A stretch of DNA of 64,000 bases from Pelomonas candidula. GTDB lineage: Bacteria; Pseudomonadota; Gammaproteobacteria; Burkholderiales; Burkholderiaceae_C. Shown here one piece after another: positions 56,921 to 64,000 of the stretch; positions within the stretch are counted from its first letter, which is position 1, and the number at the start of each line of letters is the position of its first letter. The stretch is from positions 1 through 64,000 of the forward strand of contig NZ_JBIGIC010000004.1 of assembly GCF_043555985.1 (NCBI RefSeq), given 5' to 3'. The position numbers were made by a program, and so were the translations under genes. The notes beneath the pieces were generated by a model. The model had not been told where the DNA came from, made no database searches, and worked only from the letters and a program-made list of their open reading frames with translations.

Positions 56921-58480
56921 TCAATGGCGGTAGTGGTCCTGCATCGGGTAGCGCCGCGCCACCAGCCCGAACAGGGCGGCGGCCACCAGGGCGAAGCCGG
57001 CGAAGAAGAACATCAGGCAGGCGGTCTCGCTGTAGCCGGTGGCGTGGATGACCTCCATCGCCGCCGGGCTCTTCACGCTGACGTTGGACAGCAGCACCCA
57101 CAGGTTGCCGATGGTCACCGACAGGCTCCAGAACGCCATGATGGTGCCCTTCATGGACAGCGGCGCCTGGCTGTAGGCGAACTCCAGCCCGGTGGCCGAC
57201 ACCAGCACCTCGCCCATCGTCAGCAGCGCGTAGGGCAGCATCTGCCAGACGATGCTGACCGCCTCGCCGCCGTCCAGCCACAGCTGCAGCACGCCGGCCA
57301 CGATCCAGGCCGCGCCGGCCAGCGCGATGCCCATGCCCATGCGGCGCAGCGCCGTCACGCGCAGGCCCGCCTTCGCGATCAGCGGGTAGAGCACGAGGTT
57401 GTTGAAGGGGATGAGGATCATCACCAGCGCCGGGTTCAGCGCCTGCATCATGGACGACTGGAACCATTCGGGCTTGCTCATCTGGTCGGCCTGCAGCACC
57501 CAGGTCGAGGCCTTCTGGTCGAACAGCGACCAGAACGGCGTGACGAGGGCGAACAGCACCAGCACGCGCAGCACGGCGCGCACGCCGTCCACCGCGTCGT
57601 CCGGATGCACGCCGCGGGCGCGCTCCAGTTGCAGCGCCGCGCCGATGCCGCCGAACAGCATGACCAGCACCAGGGCCAGGCACACGGCGGGGACGAAGCC
57701 CAGGCCGGCCATCTGGCTCAGGCTGTAGGCCGCGCCCAGCACGCCGAGCGCCGCGACGCCCATGCCGGGGCCGCCGCCCTTCAGCGCCGTCCACACCACC
57801 TTCAGGAAGTTGTGCGGGTTGGCGCCGCGCGCCGGTTGGTGCACGTACTTGCGGCGGCCGCTCCACAGGATCAGCGTGGCCAGCGCCATCAGCACGCCGG
57901 GCAGGCCGAAGGCGGCGCTGGCGCCCCACTGCTTCAGCACCACGGGCATGAGTAGCGATGCGAAGAAGCTGCCGAAGTTGATGATCCAGTAGAAGGCGTC
58001 ATAGACCTTCAGCGCGAGCGACCGGTTGCTCTTGTCGAACTGGTCGCCGACGAAGCTGCTGACCAGCGGCTTGATGCCGCCGGAGCCCAGCGAGATCAGG
58101 AACAGGCCGAAGTAGAAGCCGCGGATGCTGCTCTCGAAAATCGCCAGGCAGGCGTGGCCGGCGCAGTAGACGAGGCTGAGCCAGAAGATGGTGTTGTACT
58201 TGCCGAAGAAGCGGTCGGCCAGGCAGCCGCCCAGCAGCGGGAAGAAGTAGACGCCGATGACGAAGGTGTGGAACACCTCCTTGGCCTCGGCCTTGCGCAG
58301 GCTCTCGGGCACTGCCAGCAGCAGGCTGGTCATCATGAACACCGTCAGGATGTTGCGCATGCCGTAGAAGCTGAAGCGCTCGCATCCTTCGTTGCCGATG
58401 ATGTAGGGGACTTGCGGCGGCATCTTGGCCGCGGCGGGCGCTGCGGCGGTGGCCGCGTCTGGGAAGGCTGTGGTCGTCAT
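56921..58480 (-). CDS. POT-family proton-coupled peptide transporter
   Basis: The 519-residue MFS protein carries the POT signature from its start (PYIIGNEGCERFSFYGMRNI), where the ExxERFxYYG-type motif couples proton and peptide. The second POT signature region appears later in FGLFLISLGSGGIKPLVSSF near residue 130. About 14 helices are visible, with a low-complexity Ala/Pro N-terminus. It imports di- and tripeptides at the inner membrane. It stands alone; a 390-bp gap separates it from the divergent chemoreceptor gene. Confidence 0.92.
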   Translation of the reverse strand: MTTTAFPDAATAAAPAAAKMPPQVPYIIGNEGCERFSFYGMRNILTVFMMTSLLLAVPESLRKAEAKEVFHTFVIGVYFFPLLGGCLADRFFGKYNTIFWLSLVYCAGHACLAIFESSIRGFYFGLFLISLGSGGIKPLVSSFVGDQFDKSNRSLALKVYDAFYWIINFGSFFASLLMPVVLKQWGASAAFGLPGVLMALATLILWSGRRKYVHQPARGANPHNFLKVVWTALKGGGPGMGVAALGVLGAAYSLSQMAGLGFVPAVCLALVLVMLFGGIGAALQLERARGVHPDDAVDGVRAVLRVLVLFALVTPFWSLFDQKASTWVLQADQMSKPEWFQSSMMQALNPALVMILIPFNNLVLYPLIAKAGLRVTALRRMGMGIALAGAAWIVAGVLQLWLDGGEAVSIVWQMLPYALLTMGEVLVSATGLEFAYSQAPLSMKGTIMAFWSLSVTIGNLWVLLSNVSVKSPAAMEVIHATGYSETACLMFFFAGFALVAAALFGLVARRYPMQDHYRH

Positions 58481-58870
58481 GGGGCCTCGGGGTCGGGCGC
58501 TGGATGCGATGACGCCGCCGGCTTGTGGCCGGGCGGCGTCCGATGAGGGGCGAAGCGTATCTCAAGGGGCGGCGGGTGGCCGCGGCGCAAAAGCGCGTGC
58601 TGCCTGCCCAACAACGCCGACCGGGGCGAGGTGATCCAACCGAGAACTGTTGCGCGAAAACACGTCGATGTCACCCGCGACGGGCTTGCCGGTGGAGACA
58701 CGACGGACGGTGCGTGACAAAGTGATCAGGCCGACGCAACACGATTCGGCAGCAGTCACCGGATCGGTCCGCTGGCGGCAATGAAGAGGGGCCAGGTCCT
58801 GCCTGTCGGTGCCCATCCGCGGGTCGGACACGGGTGTCCTGGCTGACGCTGTTTGATGGAGACAAGACCT
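58481..58870. other. Divergent POT/chemoreceptor intergenic region (390 bp)
   Basis: I see no gene here. The region must contain both promoters. I looked for a flagellar sigma28 box (TAAAG...GCCGATAA) before the chemoreceptor and found only a poorly spaced resemblance, so none is called. GGAG lies 9 nt before the chemoreceptor ATG. Confidence 0.5.
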
Positions 58871-60616
58871 ATGAACCTGAACAACCTGCGCGTCTCGAGC
58901 AAGCTATGGGGCGCGATCCTGTTGCTGCTGATGGCCATGCTGCTGATCTCCGGCATCACGCTCAAGCGCGTCAACAGTGTGTATTCCGAGGCGATGGTGG
59001 CGGTCAACGCCAGCTATGACCTGATCGAGAAATCGGCCGTCTGGAAAGGCATGACCGAGACGGCCGTGACCCGCAGCATGGCGGCGGCGGTCAGCAGCGA
59101 CCCGGGCGTGGGCGAGCTGTTCAAGGAAAACCTGGCCAACGACACGGCCCGCATCGTCAAGCTGCGCGAGCAGATCACCGGGCTGGCCAAGACGGAGGCG
59201 GATCAGGCCCAGCTGAAGAAGGTCCTGGCCAACGGCGGTGTGCTGCTGGCGGCCAGCAAGAAGGCCAAGGAGCTCGGCGCAGCCGGTGATCAGGCCGGCG
59301 CCAGGGAAGTGATCCAGAAGGAATACGTGCCCTCGGTGGCAGCCTATCTGGGTGCCATCGACGAGTTCGTCAAGCTGCAGAAGGACAAGAACGAGCAGGC
59401 CCAGGCGACGGCCGCCGCGGCGCAGCAGGGCCTGTTGCTGTGGAGCGCCGTCGGCGCGCTGGTGGTGATCGGCCTGGGCATGTTCGTGGCGTCCGCGTTG
59501 GTCCGCGCCATTCGCCAGCCGTTGCAGACGGCGGTCGATTTCGCCAAGGCCATCGCCGATGGCGACCTGACGCGCGGCATGAGTGCCGACCGCAACGACG
59601 AGTTCGGCGAGCTGCTGAATGCGCTGGGCCAGATGAACGCGTCGCTGGCCCGCATGGTGAGCAATGTGCGCGGCGCCACCGACAGCATCGCCACCGCCTC
59701 CACCGAGATTGCGACCGGCAACACCGACCTGTCCAGTCGCACCGAGCAGACGGCTAGCAACCTGCAGCAGACGGCCTCCAGCATGGAGGAGCTGACCAGC
59801 ACGGTGCGCAACACCGCCGACTCCGCCACGACGGCCAACCAGCTCGTGAGCTCCGCCACGGCGGTGGCCAGGCGCGGCGGCGAGGTCGTGTCCCAGGTCG
59901 TCTCGACGATGGATGAGATCAACGCCAGCTCGAAGAAGATCAGCGACATCATCGGGGTCATCGACGGCATCGCCTTCCAGACCAACATCCTGGCGCTGAA
60001 CGCGGCCGTTGAGGCCGCTCGTGCCGGGGAGCAGGGCCGCGGCTTCGCCGTGGTGGCCGGCGAAGTGCGCAGCCTGGCGCAGCGCAGCGCCGAGGCCGCC
60101 AAGGAAATCAAGACGCTGATCAACACCAGCGTCGAGAAGGTCGACTCCGGTTCGCGCCTGGTGGCGACGGCCGGCGAGACCATGGGCGAGATCGTCTCCA
60201 GCGTGCAGCGGGTCACCGACATCATTGGCGAGATCAGCGTGGCCAGCGGCGAGCAGAGTTCGGGCATCGCCCAGGTCAACGGCGCGATCAGCCAGCTGGA
60301 CCAGATGACGCAGCAGAACGCCGCGCTGGTGGAGGAGTCGGCCGCCGCCGCGATCAGCCTGCGCGAGCAGGCCACCAAGCTGGCCGAGGTGGTCAGCAGC
60401 TTCCGCGTGCCGGGCGCGGGCCCAGCCGTCGTGCAGCGCGCGCCCCGCCCGAAGGCCGTCGTGCCGGCGTCACCGCCGAAGGCGCCGGCAGCCAGTCGCC
60501 CGGCCACCGTCAAGACCGTCGCCCGTCCGGCAGCAGCACCGGCCCGCGTGAGCCCACCACCGCCTCCCAAGGTCGTCGTGCCCGACGCAGACACTGGGGA
60601 CTGGGAGACGTTCTGA
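58871..60616 (+). CDS. Methyl-accepting chemotaxis protein with DWETF tail
   Basis: This is a 581-residue inner-membrane chemoreceptor. Helix 1 (WGAILLLLMAMLLISGITL, about 14-32) and helix 2 (about 188-210) frame a small four-helix-bundle-type periplasmic domain; HAMP follows (about 210-265). The signalling hairpin tip IAFQTNILALNAAVEAARAG is near residue 365-385. The C-terminal tail is a Pro/Ala-rich linker ending in DWETF, the pentapeptide that tethers CheR and CheB. ATG 58871 has a GGAG site; an in-frame start at 58853 adds six residues. The ligand is unknown. Confidence 0.95.
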   Translation: MNLNNLRVSSKLWGAILLLLMAMLLISGITLKRVNSVYSEAMVAVNASYDLIEKSAVWKGMTETAVTRSMAAAVSSDPGVGELFKENLANDTARIVKLREQITGLAKTEADQAQLKKVLANGGVLLAASKKAKELGAAGDQAGAREVIQKEYVPSVAAYLGAIDEFVKLQKDKNEQAQATAAAAQQGLLLWSAVGALVVIGLGMFVASALVRAIRQPLQTAVDFAKAIADGDLTRGMSADRNDEFGELLNALGQMNASLARMVSNVRGATDSIATASTEIATGNTDLSSRTEQTASNLQQTASSMEELTSTVRNTADSATTANQLVSSATAVARRGGEVVSQVVSTMDEINASSKKISDIIGVIDGIAFQTNILALNAAVEAARAGEQGRGFAVVAGEVRSLAQRSAEAAKEIKTLINTSVEKVDSGSRLVATAGETMGEIVSSVQRVTDIIGEISVASGEQSSGIAQVNGAISQLDQMTQQNAALVEESAAAAISLREQATKLAEVVSSFRVPGAGPAVVQRAPRPKAVVPASPPKAPAASRPATVKTVARPAAAPARVSPPPPPKVVVPDADTGDWETF

Positions 60617-60753
60617 GCGCGGGCGCCCCGGCGCCTGGCTTCCTGCCGTCGCGGCGGGCTTGGCCCACGGCCGGCTTTCCGGTCGGTTGAACACACGACA
60701 GAGGGCCGGCCCCGTGCACGGCTGCGTGCAGCCCTGACCCACAACCGGCAAAG

Positions 60754-60786
60754 AAAAACGCCGCGCGGCTTGCGGCCGGCGGCGTT
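60754..60786 (-). terminator. rne terminator
   Basis: Stem AACGCCGC (60757-60764) pairs with GCGGCGTT (60779-60786) around a GC-rich loop. On the minus strand it is followed by TTTTTCTTT, about 24 nt past the rne stop, a good intrinsic terminator. It may also slow transcription from the chemoreceptor gene, but there is no T-run on that side. Confidence 0.7.
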
Positions 60787-60810
60787 CGGGCACGGTTGAG
60801 CGTGCGGAGG

Positions 60811-63723
60811 TCAGGCCTCGAAAGGCAGCTTCACCTGGCTCAGGTCCTTGCGGGTCTCGACCAGCACCAGCGGGCCTTCGTCGACGATGACGACCGCAGC
60901 CGGCTCGCGGCCCAGCGGGGCCGGGGCGGGCTCGGCGGCGATGGCGGCCTGGGCGGCGGCGATCTTGTCGGCGTCGGAGTTGACCCACTGCAGGCCGGCG
61001 CCTTCGGCGATGGCTTGCAACTCGCCCAGCGGCAGCTTGAAGGCTTCGACGACCGGGGCCGGTGCGGCTTCCGGTGCGGGAGCCGGAGCGGGCGGGGGCG
61101 GCGCCACCACGTCCACGACCGGAGCGGGGGCCTGGACCGGTGCAGTGGCGCCGGCCATCGCGGTCTCGATCAGCGAACCCTGCACCGGTGCGGCGGCTTC
61201 CTCGCCAGCCGGCGCTTCCTGGCCGTCGACGCCACCTTCTTCGCGGCGGTTGCGGTTGCGATTGCGGCCACCGCGGCGGCTGCGCTCGCGCGCCTGGCCC
61301 TCGCCGGTGTCGTCGCCTTCGGCGGCCGGGGCGGCTTCGGCGGCGTCGCCAGCAGCCTCGGCGGGCGCTTCAGCGGCGCCTTCCGGTGCGGCCTGGCCGT
61401 CGGTCGTCGTACCGTCTTCGGCGCGGTCACGGCCACCGCGGCGGCGGCGGCGGCCACGGCCCTGGCGCTCCTCGCCCACCGGCGTGTCACCCGTCGGCGG
61501 CAGGCCGGCTTCGGCCTGGCTGTCGACAAAGGCGGGCGGCGCATCGTGGATGGCGGCCTGGTCTTCGGTCAGCGGCGCGGCCAGCGGCAGTGCGGCCTCG
61601 ACCGGTGCCTTGTCCTGGCGCTCTCCACGCGGGCGGCGCTCACCACGGTCACCACCGCGCTCGCCGCGTTCGCCACGCTCCTGGCGCTCACCGCGTTCGG
61701 GGCGTTCCGCGCGCTCGGGGCGCTGCTGCTGTTCGGGCTTGTCGCCGTTCTCGTTGCGGGGCTTGCGGTCACCGCGCTCGGGGCGGTCGCCTCGTTCGCC
61801 GCGCGCTTCCTGCGGCTTGCCGTCACGGCGGCCGTTCTTGTCGCCACGGTCGTTGCGGTCGCCACGGCGGCCATCGCGGCCACCGTCGCGGCGGCCGTCA
61901 CGGCCACCTTCGCGCTTGGGCTTGTCGGTCGCGGCGGCGGCCGGGGCGGGTGCCTCGACGGCCGGCACCGGTGCCGGTGCGGGGGCGCTGCCACCCGCCA
62001 GGAACCCGAACAGGCGGCTGAAGAAGCCCTTGGGTGCCGGCGCGGCCACTTGCGGCGCAGGCGCCGGTGCGGGCGGCGGCGGGGCCACGACGGGCGCCGG
62101 CGCCGCGACCGGGGCGGGCTGCTCGGGCAGGATGCCCTTGATGACCGGTTCCTGCTTGTTCTTCTTCTCGACGTCGCCGCGGCGCGTGATGCCGACCTCG
62201 TCGGTCGGCTCGTCGATCATCGTGTAGCTGGCCTGCAGGTTTTCCAGGCGCGGGTCGTCGTGGCGCAGGCGCTCCAGCTTGTAGTTCGGCGTCTCGAGGT
62301 GCTTGTTGGGCACCAGCAGCACGGTGACGCGCTGCTTGAGCTCGATCTTGGTGATTTCGGTGCGCTTCTCGTTCAGCAGGAAGGACGTGACTTCCACCGG
62401 CACCTGCACGTGCACGGCGGCGGTGTTGTCCTTCATGGCCTCTTCCTGGACCATGCGCAGGATCTGCAGCGCCGACGACTCGGTGTCGCGGATGTGGCCG
62501 GTGCCGTTGCAGCGCGGGCAGGTGATGTGGTTGCCTTCGCTGAGCGCCGGGCGCAGGCGCTGGCGGCTCATTTCCAGCAGGCCGAACTTGCTGATGGAGG
62601 CGAACTGCACGCGGGCACGGTCGCTGCGCAGCGCATCGCGCAGGCGCTGTTCCACGTCACGGCGGTTCTTGCTCTCCTCCATGTCGATGAAGTCGACAAC
62701 GATCAGGCCGCCCAGGTCGCGCAGGCGCATCTGGCGGGCGATCTCGTCGGCTGCTTCGAGGTTGGTGCGGGTGGCGGTCTCTTCGATGTCGCCGCCGCGC
62801 GTGGCGCGGGCGGAGTTGACGTCGACAGAGACGAGGGCTTCGGTGTGGTCGATGACGATGGCGCCGCCGGAGGGCAGGTTCACCGTGCGGCTGTGGGCCG
62901 TCTCGATCTGGTGCTCGATCTGGAAGCGGCTGAACAGCGGCGCGTCATCGCGGTAGCGCTTCACGCGATGGCCCTGGTCGGGCATCACGTGGTTCATGAA
63001 CTGGTGGGCCTGCTCGAACAGGTCATCCGTGTCGATCAGGATCTCGCCGATGTCGGCGGTGAAGTAGTCGCGGATCGCGCGGATCACCAGGCTGGATTCC
63101 TGGTAGATCAGGTAGGCACCCTTGCCGCCCTTGGCCGCCTCGTCGATGGCGGTCCAGAGCTTGAGCATGTAGTTCAGGTCCCACTGCAGCTCGGCGGCGG
63201 AACGGCCGATGCCGGCGGTGCGGGCGATCAGGGACATGCCCTTGGGATACTCGAGCTGGTCGAGGTTTTCCTTCAGCTCCTCGCGGTCCTCGCCCTCGAT
63301 GCGGCGCGACACACCACCGCCGCGCGGGTTGTTGGGCATCAGCACCAGGTAGCGGCCGGCCAGCGACACGAAGGTCGTCAGCGCCGCGCCCTTGTTGCCG
63401 CGCTCTTCCTTCTCGACCTGGACCAGCAGTTCCTGGCCTTCCTTGATCGCGTCCTTGATGGTTGCGTTCTTGACGTCGGTGCCTTCGCGGAAGAACTGGC
63501 GCGAGATTTCCTTGAACGGCAGGAAGCCGTGGCGGTCCTCGCCGTAGTCGACGAAGCAGGCTTCGAGCGACGGCTCGACGCGCGTCACGACGGCCTTGTA
63601 GATATTGCCCTTGCGCTGCTCGCGGCCTTCGATTTCGGTCTCGAAGTCCAGCAGCTTCTGGCCATCGACGATTGCGAGGCGCCGCTCTTCCGGCTGCGTC
63701 GCATTGATCAGCATGCGTTTCAT
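60811..63723 (-). CDS. rne: Ribonuclease E
   Basis: The 970-residue endoribonuclease begins MKRMLINATQPEERRLAIVD. An S1 domain (about 35-120), RNase H-like and 5'-sensor parts, DNase I-like catalytic Asp regions (VSVDVNSARATRGGD near 298, VVDFIDMEE near 345) and the zinc-link CPRCNGTGH near residue 402 follow. The C-terminal half (about 500-970) is disordered: Pro/Ala runs, then Arg/Gly/Glu-rich repeats such as RGERGDRPERGD that bind RNA or partners. The last residues LVLVETRKDLSQVKLPFEA look like a conserved terminal motif. AGGAG lies 6 nt before the ATG. A terminator follows at 60754. Confidence 0.95.
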   Translation of the reverse strand: MKRMLINATQPEERRLAIVDGQKLLDFETEIEGREQRKGNIYKAVVTRVEPSLEACFVDYGEDRHGFLPFKEISRQFFREGTDVKNATIKDAIKEGQELLVQVEKEERGNKGAALTTFVSLAGRYLVLMPNNPRGGGVSRRIEGEDREELKENLDQLEYPKGMSLIARTAGIGRSAAELQWDLNYMLKLWTAIDEAAKGGKGAYLIYQESSLVIRAIRDYFTADIGEILIDTDDLFEQAHQFMNHVMPDQGHRVKRYRDDAPLFSRFQIEHQIETAHSRTVNLPSGGAIVIDHTEALVSVDVNSARATRGGDIEETATRTNLEAADEIARQMRLRDLGGLIVVDFIDMEESKNRRDVEQRLRDALRSDRARVQFASISKFGLLEMSRQRLRPALSEGNHITCPRCNGTGHIRDTESSALQILRMVQEEAMKDNTAAVHVQVPVEVTSFLLNEKRTEITKIELKQRVTVLLVPNKHLETPNYKLERLRHDDPRLENLQASYTMIDEPTDEVGITRRGDVEKKNKQEPVIKGILPEQPAPVAAPAPVVAPPPPAPAPAPQVAAPAPKGFFSRLFGFLAGGSAPAPAPVPAVEAPAPAAAATDKPKREGGRDGRRDGGRDGRRGDRNDRGDKNGRRDGKPQEARGERGDRPERGDRKPRNENGDKPEQQQRPERAERPERGERQERGERGERGGDRGERRPRGERQDKAPVEAALPLAAPLTEDQAAIHDAPPAFVDSQAEAGLPPTGDTPVGEERQGRGRRRRRGGRDRAEDGTTTDGQAAPEGAAEAPAEAAGDAAEAAPAAEGDDTGEGQARERSRRGGRNRNRNRREEGGVDGQEAPAGEEAAAPVQGSLIETAMAGATAPVQAPAPVVDVVAPPPPAPAPAPEAAPAPVVEAFKLPLGELQAIAEGAGLQWVNSDADKIAAAQAAIAAEPAPAPLGREPAAVVIVDEGPLVLVETRKDLSQVKLPFEA

Positions 63724-64000
63724 GTCATCTCCTCACGCGCCGGGCCGGACCTAACCGCCGCGAACGCGCACGTTCATCGCGCTGTCCGAAGACAGCTCAA
63801 GATGCACGGGCGATGGCTGAGAACCGAGGAAGGAATCGCCCTGGACCGAAAGCGCGGCCGACCGGTAGGTCAGCGTGCAGTCGGCGTTGGCGCGTGCGCC
63901 GCAGCAGCTGTCATGCGAGCCGAGCCGCCGGCTCCCGCGCGCACCCGCCCGGCATGAGGCCGGGGCAGGGCGGCCACTCCGGCATCGAGCCGGGGCCGCA
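63724..64000 (-). promoter_or_regulatory. Upstream region of rne (long leader likely)
   Basis: No gene is visible between the rne start and the window edge (277 bp). RNase E mRNA often has a long leader used for autoregulation, and this stretch may be part of it. I could not identify a promoter with confidence. It is the right edge of the window. Confidence 0.35.

Noticed and set aside
58700..58760. Possible sigma28 promoter before the chemoreceptor (CAAAG ... GCCGAC)
   Set aside because: The two parts are only six bases apart and the -10 lacks the GATAA part.
60796..63957. A 1053-codon plus-strand open frame opposite rne
   Set aside because: Its translation is low-complexity (Val/Ala/Gly/Arg runs) with no domain, and it mirrors the well-supported rne gene. 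Long antisense frames are expected at this GC content.

Overview
The window looks like the chromosome of a betaproteobacterium of the order Burkholderiales, probably near the Rubrivivax/Roseateles/Leptothrix group. This is inferred from the very high GC content, from the gene orders rpmF-plsX-fabHDG-acpP-fabF-rpoE-rseA-mucD and lepA-lepB-DUF4845-rnc-era-recO-pdxJ-acpS, and from the protein sequences themselves. No database search was possible. I saw no tRNA, rRNA, CRISPR array, insertion sequence or prophage.

Region 1 (1-1.8 kb) holds lysS on the minus strand, with a likely terminator hairpin. Region 2 (1.8-10.3 kb, plus strand) is a tightly overlapping surface-glycan operon: flippase, hexapeptide acyltransferase, two GT4 glycosyltransferases, a methyltransferase, a PLP sugar aminotransferase, a PglC-like phosphoglycosyltransferase and a large WbpM/CapD-type 4,6-dehydratase. 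The last three fit synthesis and membrane loading of a 4-amino-4,6-dideoxy-HexNAc first sugar.

Region 3 (10.3-33 kb, minus strand) is a second and larger glycan operon that meets region 2 tail to tail. It reads from about 33 kb downward. It starts with a Wza-like exporter and a Wzz/PCP chain-length protein, followed by gmd-colC-colD (GDP-L-colitose) and a MarR-type EPS regulator. Next come ddhD-ddhA-ddhB-ddhC (CDP-3,6-dideoxy-4-ketohexose), an SDR and a split transketolase. The rest is a GT2, a Wzx, a CgeB-like GT, a GT10 fucosyltransferase-family enzyme, an acyltransferase, a Wzy-like polymerase/ligase, a GT4 and a WecG/TagA-family GT. A WecA-like phosphoglycosyltransferase is divergently transcribed at 33 kb. 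The most interesting point of the window is here: two different 3,6-dideoxyhexose routes, both using a His-for-Lys PLP dehydratase, sit together with a two-subunit transketolase that could extend the CDP-4-ketosugar to a branched sugar. Part of this region has visibly lower GC and rarer codons than its flanks.

Region 4 (34-64 kb) is conserved housekeeping. It holds rhlE, an RsmI-like methyltransferase, a maf homologue, the YceD/rpmF/plsX/fab operon, the RpoE-RseA-MucD envelope-stress unit, lepA/lepB/rnc/era/recO/pdxJ/acpS, a secreted hypothetical protein, a membrane-anchored ClpP-fold protein, a POT transporter, a chemoreceptor with a C-terminal CheR-tether pentapeptide, and RNase E. The gap between mucD and lepA carries a cluster of DnaA-box-like sequences and a compact candidate small RNA ending in a perfect intrinsic terminator.
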